A DNA stretch of 64,000 nt from Pseudomonas khavaziana (GTDB lineage Bacteria > Pseudomonadota > Gammaproteobacteria > Pseudomonadales > Pseudomonadaceae). Positions within the stretch are counted from its first letter, which is position 1. Each line of letters starts with the position of its first letter. Location of the stretch: the NCBI RefSeq assembly GCF_019145205.1, contig NZ_JAHSTT010000007.1:1-64000 (forward strand), read 5' to 3'. Under the pieces are notes generated by a model. It was given only the letters and a program-made list of their open reading frames with translations, did not search any database and was not told where the DNA came from. Positions 45,276-53,034 of the stretch are shown here, piece after piece. The position numbers and the translations under genes are program-made.

Positions 45276-45527
45276 ATGAACAAAGTCGTCCCCGATCCAC
45301 CCTATCCCGTTTTTGTCGCCCACGAAGACCTGAGCTTCGAAGACGCCATCGCCAGCATTTCCTCGCTGCTACGCTGCGCCGCAACCACCGCCACCGAAAC
45401 TGCTGAGGGCCTCAAAGGCACCCAGCGCGACATGGCCTGCTCGACGGCCCACCTGATCGACATGGCCCGCACCCTCGCCGACCGCGCACTGGTTTGCCTG
45501 CAACCCACACCTGCCAACACTCCATAA
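45276..45527 (+). CDS. Small protein of unknown function, paralogue 2
   Basis: An 83-residue protein almost identical to the 44659 product; visible differences include Thr to Ala in the LLRCA stretch, Asp to Val in RALVCLQ and Lys to Thr in QPTPANTP. The coding parts are conserved while the leaders have diverged, so regulation seems to have split rather than protein function. The start at 45276 has GCAGGAG eight bases upstream, inside segment B''. Function unknown. Confidence 0.75.
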   Translation: MNKVVPDPPYPVFVAHEDLSFEDAIASISSLLRCAATTATETAEGLKGTQRDMACSTAHLIDMARTLADRALVCLQPTPANTP

Positions 45528-45531
45528 CCCC

Positions 45532-45614
45532 TGTGGGAGGGGGCTTGCTCCCGATAGCGGTGGGTCAGTCAATTAATCCATATCTGACCCACCGCCATCG
45601 GAGCAAGCCCCACA
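45532..45614. repeat. REPIN after the second small gene
   Basis: Inverted REPs of the TGTGGGAGG family; the right arm is shortened (GGAGCAAGCCCCACACA). Confidence 0.8.
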
Positions 45615-45710
45615 CATTCGGCGGTACAGACCCGGCAACCCCAGGGTAAACAAGGCCGGCGGGAAGTGGTACAACAGGGGTCCTTGCCACTTTCCTGGAG
45701 GCCACCACTC

Positions 45711-46121
45711 ATGACATCCAAGCTCGAACAACTCAAGCAATTCACCACCGTGGTCTGCGACACCGGCGACCTGGAAGCCATCAGCCGCCTGCGCCCGGTG
45801 GACGCCACCACCAACCCGTCGCTGCTGCTCAAGGCCGCCGCCATTCCGGAATACGCCGAGTTGCTGCGCAGTGTCGTCGCGCAGTCCAAGGGCGACGTGG
45901 GCCTGGCCTGCGATCACTTCGCGGTGGCGGTGGGTGCGGGGATTCTCAAGGTGATCCCGGGGCGCATTTCTACCGAGGGCGAAGCGCGCCAGACCTTGAC
46001 CGAAGCGCAATTTCGCTGGGCCTCGAATGAAGATGCGATGGCCACTGAAAAACTCGCGGAAGGCATCCGCCAGTTTGCGCGGGACCAGGAAAAACTGGAA
46101 AAGCTCTTGGCCAGCGCATGA
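45711..46121 (+). pseudogene. tal: Transaldolase remnant with a large in-frame internal deletion
   Basis: The 136-residue product starts like TalB-type transaldolase (MTSKLEQLKQFTTVV, then DATTNPSLLLKAA and VIPGRIST) and then jumps to the family C-terminus (QFRWASNEDAMATEKLAEGI, then RQFARDQEKLEKLL). About 170 middle residues are missing relative to the usual length near 310, including the Schiff-base Lys of the KIASTWEG motif, so it cannot be catalytic. The frame stays open and the ribosome-binding site (TGGAGG) is intact. Its stop overlaps the start of the next gene by 4 bases (ATGA), so the remnant may persist for translational coupling to the regulator. Confidence 0.85.
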
Positions 46122-47116
46122 CATCATCCATCGCCCCGCTAGGCCAACCCCGTTCCCTGGTGTTCCTGGCCTATCCACAAATGGGCCTGCTCGACCTGAC
46201 CGGCGCCCAAACCGTGTTCTGGGCTGCGACCAAGGCCATGACCGAGCGTGGTCTACCTGGCTACGTGGTGCACAACGCCAGCCTGGCAGGTGGCCTGATG
46301 CCGACTGCCGAGGGCTTGAGCGTCGATACGCTGGCGTTGGCCCAGTTTGAACCGGGCACCATCGATACCCTGGTGGTGCCCGGCGCGCCCGCCATTGAAC
46401 AAGCCATGGCGGACAACACCGCCCTGGTGGACTGGCTGCGCAACGCCTCCGGCCAGGCTCGACGCACCGCCTCGGTGTGCAGCGGCACCTTCCTGCTGGC
46501 ATCGGCCGGCTTGCTCGAGGGCCGCCGCGCCGCGACCCATTGGGCGATGTGCGACCTGCTCAGGCAACGCTTCCCGAGCATCGAAGTGGATATGGACGCG
46601 ATCTTCGTGCAGCAAGGCCAGGTGTGGACCTCAGCTGGCGTGAGTGCCGGGATCGACCTGGCCCTTGCGCTGGTGGAAGCCGACTGCGGCCGTGAAGTGG
46701 CGCTGCAAGTGGCGCGGGAGTTGGTGGTGTTCCTCAAGCGCCCCGGTGGGCAGGCGCAGTTCAGCCAGGTGCTGCAAGCGCAAACCACCGACAGCGCCGG
46801 CTTCGATGCGCTGCATGTCTGGATCAGCGACAACCTGCAACACAGCGACCTCAGCGTAGAACGCCTGGCCGCCCAGAGCCATATGAGCCCGCGCAACTTT
46901 GCCCGGGTCTATAAGCAAAAAACCGGGCGCACCCCGGCCAAGGCCATCGAGCTGTTTCGCATGGAAGCGGCGCGGCGCATGCTCGAAGACTCCCAACGCA
47001 GCATCGACCAAATCGCCCGGCTGTGCGGGTTTGGCGACGAGGAACGCATGCGCTGCACCTTCCACCGTCATCTGGCCATCTCGCCCCGTGATTACCGGGA
47101 GCGCTTTTCTCGTTAG
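46118..47116 (+). CDS. GlxA-type transcription regulator (DJ-1/PfpI plus AraC)
   Basis: A 332-residue protein with an N-terminal DJ-1/PfpI-like domain (about 10-185). The nucleophile-elbow Cys is present in ASVCSGTFLLASAGL. The C-terminal AraC domain (about 225-320) has both helix-turn-helix units (VERLAAQSHMSPRNFARVYK and IDQIARLCGFGDEERMRCTF). Members of this group activate nearby genes, but the ligand is not predictable from sequence. The start overlaps the stop of the transaldolase remnant. The oxidoreductase gene downstream, 112 bases away, is a possible target. Confidence 0.9.
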   Translation: MTSSIAPLGQPRSLVFLAYPQMGLLDLTGAQTVFWAATKAMTERGLPGYVVHNASLAGGLMPTAEGLSVDTLALAQFEPGTIDTLVVPGAPAIEQAMADNTALVDWLRNASGQARRTASVCSGTFLLASAGLLEGRRAATHWAMCDLLRQRFPSIEVDMDAIFVQQGQVWTSAGVSAGIDLALALVEADCGREVALQVARELVVFLKRPGGQAQFSQVLQAQTTDSAGFDALHVWISDNLQHSDLSVERLAAQSHMSPRNFARVYKQKTGRTPAKAIELFRMEAARRMLEDSQRSIDQIARLCGFGDEERMRCTFHRHLAISPRDYRERFSR

Positions 47117-47228
47117 CGCTGACGGTTCTGGCAGTCATCCAGGGTTTTATGTACTTTCTGCCAGTCCGCGCTGCTTTTACAGTGATCAGGCAATGCCTTG
47201 CGGCTTATCTGGTCTCTGGAGCAACCCC

Positions 47229-48428
47229 ATGAAACAACACATTCTCATCATCGGCGCCGGGTTCGGCGGCGTGTGGAGCGCCTTGAGCGCGGCCCGGCTG
47301 CTCGACAAACATGACCGCAACGATGTGCACATCAGCCTGCTCGCCCCGCAAGCGGAACTGCGCATTCGCCCACGCTTCTACGAGCCCGACGTACACAATA
47401 TGCTGGCGCCCTTGGGCCCGCTGTTCGATGCAGTGGGGGTGACCTTCGTGCAAGGCGCCGCCGAAAGCATCGACGTCAATGCCAAGCTGGTGACCTACCG
47501 CAACGCGGCCGGCGTCCCCACCGCCCTTAGCTACGACCGCTTGGTATTGGCCGCCGGCAGCCGCTTGAATCGCCCCGACATGCACGGTATCCAGCACGTC
47601 TTCGATGTGGACCAGATCGAAGATGCCACGCGCCTTGAAGCCCATATCAAGGCCTTGAAAAACCTGCCCGACAGCCCGGCCCGCAACACCGTGGTAGTCG
47701 CCGGCGGCGGTTTTACCGGCATCGAGACCGCCACCGAGATGCCGGCGCGGCTGCGTGCGGCGCTGGGAGATGCTGCCGATATTCGGGTGATCGTGGTGGA
47801 CCGCGGCCCGCAAATCGCAGGTTCCATGGGCGATGGCATACGCCCGTCAATCATCGAAGCCAGCCAGGAATTGGGACTGCAATGGATACTGAATACTTCG
47901 GTGGCCTCGGTGGATGCCGGCGGCGTGACCCTGGCGGACGGGCAGCGGATTGAATCGAGTACCGTGATCTGGACCATTGGCTTTCGCGCCAACCCCTTGA
48001 CCGAACATGTCGACAGCACCCGCGACCCCCAGGGTCGCTTGCATGTGGACGCACACTTGAAGGTCAAAGGCCAGCCCGCCGTCTTTGCAGCCGGTGACGT
48101 GGCCTACGCCGCCACCGACGAGCTGGGTAACTTCGCCGCCATGTCCTGCCAGCACGCCATCGCCCTGGGCCGCTACGCCGGCAACAACGTCGCCGCCGAC
48201 TTGATCGGCGTGGCGCCGATGGCCTACAGCCAACCCAAATACGTGACCTGCCTCGACCTCGGCGCCTGGGGCGCGGTGTACACCGAAGGCTGGGACCGCC
48301 AGCTGAAACTGGTGGGCCAGGAGGCCAAGGCACTCAAGCAGCAGATCAACAGTGTGTGGATCTACCCACCGGCGGCGGATCGGGCAGTGGCGCTGGCGGC
48401 GGCGGATCCGTTGATTCCGGTGGCGTAG
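47229..48428 (+). CDS. NDH-2-like FAD/NAD(P)-dependent oxidoreductase
   Basis: A 399-residue flavoprotein. The FAD dinucleotide fold is at the N-terminus (IIGAGFGGVWSALSAARLL), a second nucleotide-binding fold lies near 155 (VVVAGGGFTGIETATEM), and the FAD-closing motif FAAGDVA is near 285. The layout resembles type II NADH dehydrogenases, which oxidise NADH and reduce quinone at the membrane surface, but it could reduce another acceptor. The ATG at 47229 is chosen because it places the glycine motif at the usual position. Confidence 0.83.
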   Translation: MKQHILIIGAGFGGVWSALSAARLLDKHDRNDVHISLLAPQAELRIRPRFYEPDVHNMLAPLGPLFDAVGVTFVQGAAESIDVNAKLVTYRNAAGVPTALSYDRLVLAAGSRLNRPDMHGIQHVFDVDQIEDATRLEAHIKALKNLPDSPARNTVVVAGGGFTGIETATEMPARLRAALGDAADIRVIVVDRGPQIAGSMGDGIRPSIIEASQELGLQWILNTSVASVDAGGVTLADGQRIESSTVIWTIGFRANPLTEHVDSTRDPQGRLHVDAHLKVKGQPAVFAAGDVAYAATDELGNFAAMSCQHAIALGRYAGNNVAADLIGVAPMAYSQPKYVTCLDLGAWGAVYTEGWDRQLKLVGQEAKALKQQINSVWIYPPAADRAVALAAADPLIPVA

Positions 48429-48533
48429 AACTTCGCGTTGCTCACCACATTGACGGGGAGAGATCGATTCAATTTTTTGATGTCGTCCACTCCCCGGTTG
48501 CGATAGAGCATCCTCCAGGCTACTCTTCCAACT

Positions 48534-48772
48534 CGCAGCAAGTGCTGCGATTGGACTTGGCGGTCCGACCAGATATAGGCGCAACGGCGCCCCCAACACG
48601 ATTGCAGGCGCTTTTTTTGCGCCCGTGATTTCGTGCAATGGCGGGTTGCGCAGGGACTTCTTCGGAAGTGCCGGGTCCTATATCCCCGGTCCGCCAACCT
48701 TGCGTAATCCGCCACCCTAATTCTGCTTGGCGGCAGAAGGTGACGGCTCACTTAGATATAGGAGCAAGAACC
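48534..48772 (+). promoter_or_regulatory. Structured leader RNA, copy 3
   Basis: The same layout with wholly different sequence: P1 (48534-48549, CGCAGC/GCTGCG); A (48557-48563, TTGGCGG); B (48572-48579, GATATAGG); an extra hairpin (48601-48639); P2 (48640-48655 with 48698-48713, 16 bp); hairpin ACTTC-TTCG-GAAGT (48656-48669); B' (48677-48684, CCTATATC); A' (48691-48697, CCGCCAA); A'' (48727-48733, TTGGCGG); B'' (48755-48762, GATATAGG), overlapping GGAG, with the ATG 10 bases after B''. Confidence 0.7.
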
Positions 48773-49051
48773 ATGACCTCATCTGATCGATACATGCCCA
48801 TCACGGGCCCCGATTGCACCATACCTACCCTGCTAATCGATACTCAGGCACCGCTAGATGCCTTGCATGACGCAGCTGTTTTTCGCATTCGGGCAGTCAC
48901 TCAAGTTCTGGAAAACCTGGCACTTCGCGATGAAATAAACAGCGATACCGTTGTGTTGCAGGACTTCGCGTTGCTGTTAAGTATTCCATTGCGTGACGGC
49001 TGCGATTTACTGGATATGATTGGGCGTAGGCTAAGGGCAAGGATGTCGTAG
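48773..49051 (+). CDS. Small protein of unknown function, leader-controlled
   Basis: A 92-residue protein with an N-terminal extended part (TIPTLLIDTQAPLDAL) followed by helices (about 35-90, ending LDMIGRRLRARMS). Overall build and size resemble the 44659 and 45276 products, although identity is low; it may be a distant member of the same DUF3077/DUF6124-like group. The ATG at 48773 was chosen because GGAG lies 8 bases upstream within segment B'' of a leader with the same layout. An upstream in-frame ATG would put the leader inside the gene and is rejected. Confidence 0.65.
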   Translation: MTSSDRYMPITGPDCTIPTLLIDTQAPLDALHDAAVFRIRAVTQVLENLALRDEINSDTVVLQDFALLLSIPLRDGCDLLDMIGRRLRARMS

Positions 49052-49080
49052 ACGAAAACGGGCGGCCTCGCGGTCGCCCT

Positions 49081-49588
49081 CTATAAGCATGGGTATCTAC
49101 ATAACTTTGATACACCGCTGCTCCCTGGCAGCTTATAGCTATCTAGCTGATGCAGCGATCCAAATGTGGGAGGGGGCTTGCTCCCGATGGCGGCCTGATA
49201 GCCGACCAGGATGTTGGGTTGGTTTGCGTACATATCCATTGTTTAGGTAACGGCCACTATTGGTTCCGCTCTTACAGCGGCTCACTTTTGAAAAAAGCCC
49301 AAAAGTAAGCAAAAGGCTCTTGCCCCACCACTCGGCACCTCGCTTAGGCTCGGTGTGCCCGTAATCCGACAGGGATTTGGGGGGCCGCCGCCACGCGCCA
49401 TCCATGGCGCGGGGCGGCTAAACCGGCATCCCTGCCGGTTTACCCCCCAAACCCCTGTCGAATTCCGGCCAGCGTGGTTTAACGGGGCGCCTGAGATCAA
49501 AAGCAGATCAAGATCAAGAGCGGCTCGCTTCGCATCGTGGTTACTGACGGTCGCTACGTCAGAGTTGTGTAGATACCCATGCCTCTAT
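49081..49588. mobile_element. Long palindromic repeat with terminal inverted repeats, complete copy
   Basis: The ends CTATAAGCATGGGTATCTAC (49081) and the near-complement AGTTGTGTAGATACCCATGC (49563) are inverted. Inside are a REP (from 49164), the CACTCGGCACCTCGCTTAG block, a central stem (arms around 49360-49385 and 49441-49470, containing CGACAGGGATTTGGGG and its near-complement) enclosing the shorter hairpin CCATCCATGG, and the GATCAAAAGCAGATCAAG block. No gene is present in 49052-49619. Confidence 0.75.
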
Positions 49589-49619
49589 AAGCTCAGCCAA
49601 TCAGCAAAACCGCACTTAT

Positions 49620-50180
49620 TCAGTGCGCCTTGTGATAGTTGGTCAAAGCATTCATATAGGCCGCTTTAACTGTCAGGCCTACAGTATCCAATACCTGCGC
49701 GTTAAGAGCAGCAACCTTGTCACCGATTAAGCTTTGCCCCACCTGCTTCAACTTGAGCCGGGAGCGCCCAGGGTATTTCGCGCCGGCGACGTCCACCGTC
49801 AGGGTAACCTCACAGGCGTAATAGTCAGGAGAGTTCCAAGTCTTGACGAAGACTCTGTCGATTTCGACGCTGGTTTTGAGTGTCGAAGTGGGAGAAGCGT
49901 CCACAGCACGTTTGGTGAACTCGGTCCAGTCGTCAACAGGAACGTTGGCGAACCCCTCGTAAAGGCCAACATTGTAATTCGCAGCATGCCAAACAATCTT
50001 GCTCGACTCCTTACAGCGCGTACACTTTTCACCGCCGGTCACTTGCACGATATCGGCCTGTACAACACGACCTTTGATTGCCGCCAACTCGGCCTCCGTC
50101 GAGTACGCCGCGAAGTGCAACTGGTTGGTAACGCAGCCACCGAGCGATAACAGAACACAAACAACCATTAAATACTTCAT
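49620..50180 (-). CDS. Lipoprotein of unknown function
   Basis: A 186-residue protein with a lipoprotein signal peptide: MKYLMVVCVLLSLGGC, the Cys being the predicted lipidation site. The mature part has a CTRCK pair of Cys residues near 57-60 and another Cys in YYACEVTLTV, with a beta-rich look. I do not recognise the family. A start at ATG 50180 is preferred to the TTG one codon upstream. It is probably anchored in the outer membrane. Confidence 0.75.
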   Translation of the reverse strand: MKYLMVVCVLLSLGGCVTNQLHFAAYSTEAELAAIKGRVVQADIVQVTGGEKCTRCKESSKIVWHAANYNVGLYEGFANVPVDDWTEFTKRAVDASPTSTLKTSVEIDRVFVKTWNSPDYYACEVTLTVDVAGAKYPGRSRLKLKQVGQSLIGDKVAALNAQVLDTVGLTVKAAYMNALTNYHKAH

Positions 50181-50202
50181 CAATCACCAGTCCCTGTGAA
50201 TT

Positions 50203-51390
50203 TTATTTGTTGAACGGCACTCCCTGCCCAAACCGCCGAATCGCCAGGCAATATCCCACCAACGCCAGCGCCGCCAGCAACCCGCCCGCCGCGCCGATCC
50301 AGGCGAAGCCGAAGTGGCTGCCGACCCAGCTACCCATCAACGCGCCGCCGCCGATGCCGATGTTGTAGATACCGGAGAACATCGCCATGGCCACGTCGGT
50401 GGCGTCCGGTGCAAGCACCAGCACTTTGGACTGCATGGCCAGGCCAAAGCCCATGATCGCCATACCCCAGAAAATGCTCAGCACCACCAGGTAAGACTCG
50501 GCGCCGCTCAACGGCAGCATCAGGGCCAGGCATGCGGCGAGCAGGAATACCGTGCTGATCACGAAGACATGGGGGTTGAAGCGATGCACCAGGCTGAACA
50601 ACAACGAACCGATAATGCCGGCACCACCGAACACCAACAGGATCACAGTGACCGCACTGCCGCCCAGCCCGGCGACGCCTTCGACGAAAGGTTCGATATA
50701 GCTGTAGGCGGTGAATTGCGCGGTGACCGTCATCGCGGTCAGCACGTAGAGGGCCACCAGCGCCGGACGTTTGAACAGCAGTGGCAGGCTGCGCAGGGAA
50801 CCGGAGTTCTGGCTGGGCAGCGGCGGCAAGGTGCGCGCCAGCCAGAACACCAGGGCGGCGGCGAACGCGGCGATCACCAGGAAGGTGGTGCGCCAGCCCA
50901 TGGCCTCGCCCAACAGACGACCTAAAGGAATGCCCAGCACCATCGCCAGTGACGTGCCGGTGGCCAGCAAGCCAAGGGCCTGCACCTGCTTGCCTTCCGG
51001 CGCCAGGCGTACGGCCAAAGAAGCCGTGATCGACCAGAACAACGCATGGGCCAGGGCGATGCCGACCCGACTGACCATCAGCAAGCCGAAGCTGGTGGCC
51101 ACGCTGGAAAGGATATGGCTGGCGATAAACAGGCCGAACAGCACGATCAGCAATTTGCGCCGTTCGACGTTGCGGGTCAGCAGCATTACCGGCAGCGAGG
51201 TCAGCGACACGATCCAGGCATAGATGGTGAGCATCAGGCCGACGCTGGCTACGGGCATGTCGAAGCTGGCACCGATAGCGCTGAGCAGCCCGACAGGGAC
51301 GAATTCGGTGGTATTGAACACAAACGCGGCCAGCGCCAGGGCGATGACCGGTTGCCAATTGGCTTGGGGGGTTGCGGCTGAAAGGCTCAT
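50203..51390 (-). CDS. sotB: MFS efflux transporter, SotB-like
   Basis: A 395-residue protein with about twelve membrane segments. The opening FNTTEFVPVGLLSAIGASFD and the NVERRKLL loop (motif A region) match the SotB/YdeA sugar-efflux branch of drug:H+ antiporter MFS. These export arabinose or IPTG-like sugars, and related proteins export drugs. The ATG at 51390 sits just before the first membrane segment; an upstream in-frame extension is ignored as it adds no conserved sequence. Confidence 0.83.
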   Translation of the reverse strand: MSLSAATPQANWQPVIALALAAFVFNTTEFVPVGLLSAIGASFDMPVASVGLMLTIYAWIVSLTSLPVMLLTRNVERRKLLIVLFGLFIASHILSSVATSFGLLMVSRVGIALAHALFWSITASLAVRLAPEGKQVQALGLLATGTSLAMVLGIPLGRLLGEAMGWRTTFLVIAAFAAALVFWLARTLPPLPSQNSGSLRSLPLLFKRPALVALYVLTAMTVTAQFTAYSYIEPFVEGVAGLGGSAVTVILLVFGGAGIIGSLLFSLVHRFNPHVFVISTVFLLAACLALMLPLSGAESYLVVLSIFWGMAIMGFGLAMQSKVLVLAPDATDVAMAMFSGIYNIGIGGGALMGSWVGSHFGFAWIGAAGGLLAALALVGYCLAIRRFGQGVPFNK

Positions 51391-51501
51391 TGACGGGCGC
51401 GGTACTCTGACGATGATCAGGCGCCGCCCAGGACAAGCGCCGCCGCCGAGCATTCTATAGGTTTCTCGGGCGGCTGTTGAGGCGGATCGTCGCCCCGGGA
51501 G

Positions 51502-51864
51502 CTATGGCGAGGTCATGGTAATCACGTAGTTGCCCGACTCGATGGCCTTACCCGCATTGTCCACCAGCAGATAGCGCTGGTCGTAATAGCGCCCCTCGCC
51601 GCTGTCCGCCACCAGCCGCACATGGGCCGCGTTGACGCTGGCAACCGACGCTACATTGCGCGCCTCGAAGCGGCTGCCGCGACTGACTCTGGCACAGCCG
51701 CGCAGCTCCATCACCGAACCGCTGCGCGCATTTGTCGCACACCCCGACTCGACGATGGCGCCGGTGAACCTGAGAGTGCCCTGCCCAGCTATCTCCGCTG
51801 CGCCGCAGGTGCTTGCCCATAGACAAAGGAGGCTCGCCATTACTGAAAAACGACCAACGTTCAT
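51502..51864 (-). CDS. Short type 1 pilin-like secreted protein
   Basis: A 120-residue protein with a cleavable signal peptide (about 1-22, ending CGAAE) and then GTLRFTGAIVESGC, the start of a type 1 fimbrial (chaperone-usher) domain with its first Cys; the second Cys follows in RGCARV. It ends with a beta-strand (NYVITMTSP). It is shorter than usual pilins (about 150-180 residues). No chaperone or usher gene is near, so it is an orphan. Surface role inferred only. Confidence 0.7.
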   Translation of the reverse strand: MNVGRFSVMASLLCLWASTCGAAEIAGQGTLRFTGAIVESGCATNARSGSVMELRGCARVSRGSRFEARNVASVASVNAAHVRLVADSGEGRYYDQRYLLVDNAGKAIESGNYVITMTSP

Positions 51865-51950
51865 GCCGACACTCCTTCTTGGGTTAGTAAGAAGTTAGTC
51901 GTCGGCGCGGCGGTTAACTTGAGCTTATTTACCCGAGAATGAGAGGTGGA

Positions 51951-52949
51951 TCACGGATCCACCTGCCCCATCAACTCAGGAATACTTTCCGGACGCTGGG
52001 CATAGCGCTGGGCCAACGCCGCGCAGACCATCAACTGGATCTGGTGAAACAGCATCAACGGCAAAATCAACACGCCCATGCTCGCCCCGGCAAACAGCAC
52101 CTGCGCCATCGGCACGCCGGTCGCCAGGCTTTTCTTCGAGCCGCAGAACAGGATGGTGATGCGGTCTTCCTGGTTAAAACCAAACGCCTTGCTCAGCAAC
52201 GTGGAGGCCACCAGCACCAGCGCGAGCAATACGCAGCAGGCCACCACTAGACCGCCCAGTTGCCACAACGGAATCTGGTGCCAGATACCTTCGGTGACCG
52301 CTTCGCTGAATGCGCCGTAGACCACCAGCAGGATCGAGCCCTGGTCAACGAATTTCAGCCAGGCTTTGTTACGCCCGACCCAGCGACCGATCCAGCGGCT
52401 GGCGACTTGCCCGGCAATGAACGGCAACAACAACTGCACGCTGATTTTGACAATCGCATCGACTGTGGAGCCGCCATCACCGTGCACGTTGAGCAGCAGC
52501 GCTACCAGCAGCGGCGTCAGGAAGATACCGAACAGGCTGGAAGCCGCCGCGCTGCAAATCGCCGCCGGGATATTGCCGCGGGCCAGGGATGTAAAGGCAA
52601 TCGCCGATTGCACCGTCGCCGGCAAGGCGCAGAGATAGAGCATGCCCATGTACAGATCTTTGCCGACCAGCGGCGACAACACCGGCTTGAGCGCCAGGCC
52701 CAGCAGCGGGAACAGCACGAAGGTCAGGCTGAACACCAGCAGGTGCAAGCGCCAGTGGCCGGCACCGGCAACGATGGCCTGGCGTGACAGCTTGGCGCCG
52801 TGCAGGAAAAACAGCAGCGCGATGGCCAGGTTGGTGACCCAGCCGAAGGCGACGGCGGTCTGGCCGCTGGCCGGTAGCAGGGAGGCGAGGATCACCGTGG
52901 CGATCAGGGTCAGGGTGAAGTTATCGGGTAGAAAGCGCGGGCGGGTCAT
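51951..52949 (-). CDS. BASS/SLC10-family membrane transporter
   Basis: A 332-residue inner-membrane protein with about ten hydrophobic segments. The pattern fits the bile acid:sodium symporter superfamily, YfeH/SLC10A7-like branch (FLHGAKLSRQAIVAG, LYLCALPATVQSAIAFTSLA and LFCGSKKSLATGVPMAQVLF). Substrate unknown. The start at ATG 52949 is preferred to a TTG two codons upstream. It is divergent from the AraC-type gene at 53035, a plausible regulator. Confidence 0.85.
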   Translation of the reverse strand: MTRPRFLPDNFTLTLIATVILASLLPASGQTAVAFGWVTNLAIALLFFLHGAKLSRQAIVAGAGHWRLHLLVFSLTFVLFPLLGLALKPVLSPLVGKDLYMGMLYLCALPATVQSAIAFTSLARGNIPAAICSAAASSLFGIFLTPLLVALLLNVHGDGGSTVDAIVKISVQLLLPFIAGQVASRWIGRWVGRNKAWLKFVDQGSILLVVYGAFSEAVTEGIWHQIPLWQLGGLVVACCVLLALVLVASTLLSKAFGFNQEDRITILFCGSKKSLATGVPMAQVLFAGASMGVLILPLMLFHQIQLMVCAALAQRYAQRPESIPELMGQVDP

Positions 52950-53034
52950 AAGCAAGTCTTCCAGGGGTTGCCAAGAGCGTCGTGGCGACTCTAACGTAAC
53001 CGCCTGTTACCGACTAACGCCAATGAGCCAGTAA

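Larger units (their letters stand above)
44321..45527 (+). repeat. Tandem duplication (offset about 620 bases) of a leader plus a small gene
   Basis: 44321-44910 and 44943-45527 are near-identical in the upstream flank (from TTTTGGCCTGTGTCGCCTG) and in the coding part. They differ mainly in the leader between the GATCGGGTGTG block and the ATG. A degenerate REP (44915-44942) separates the copies. Confidence 0.85.

Noticed and set aside
48638..48772. An in-frame upstream start (48638) for the 92-residue protein.
   Set aside because: It would translate through the P2 stem and switch segments, whereas ATG 48773 has a ribosome-binding site at the same spacing as in the other two leaders.
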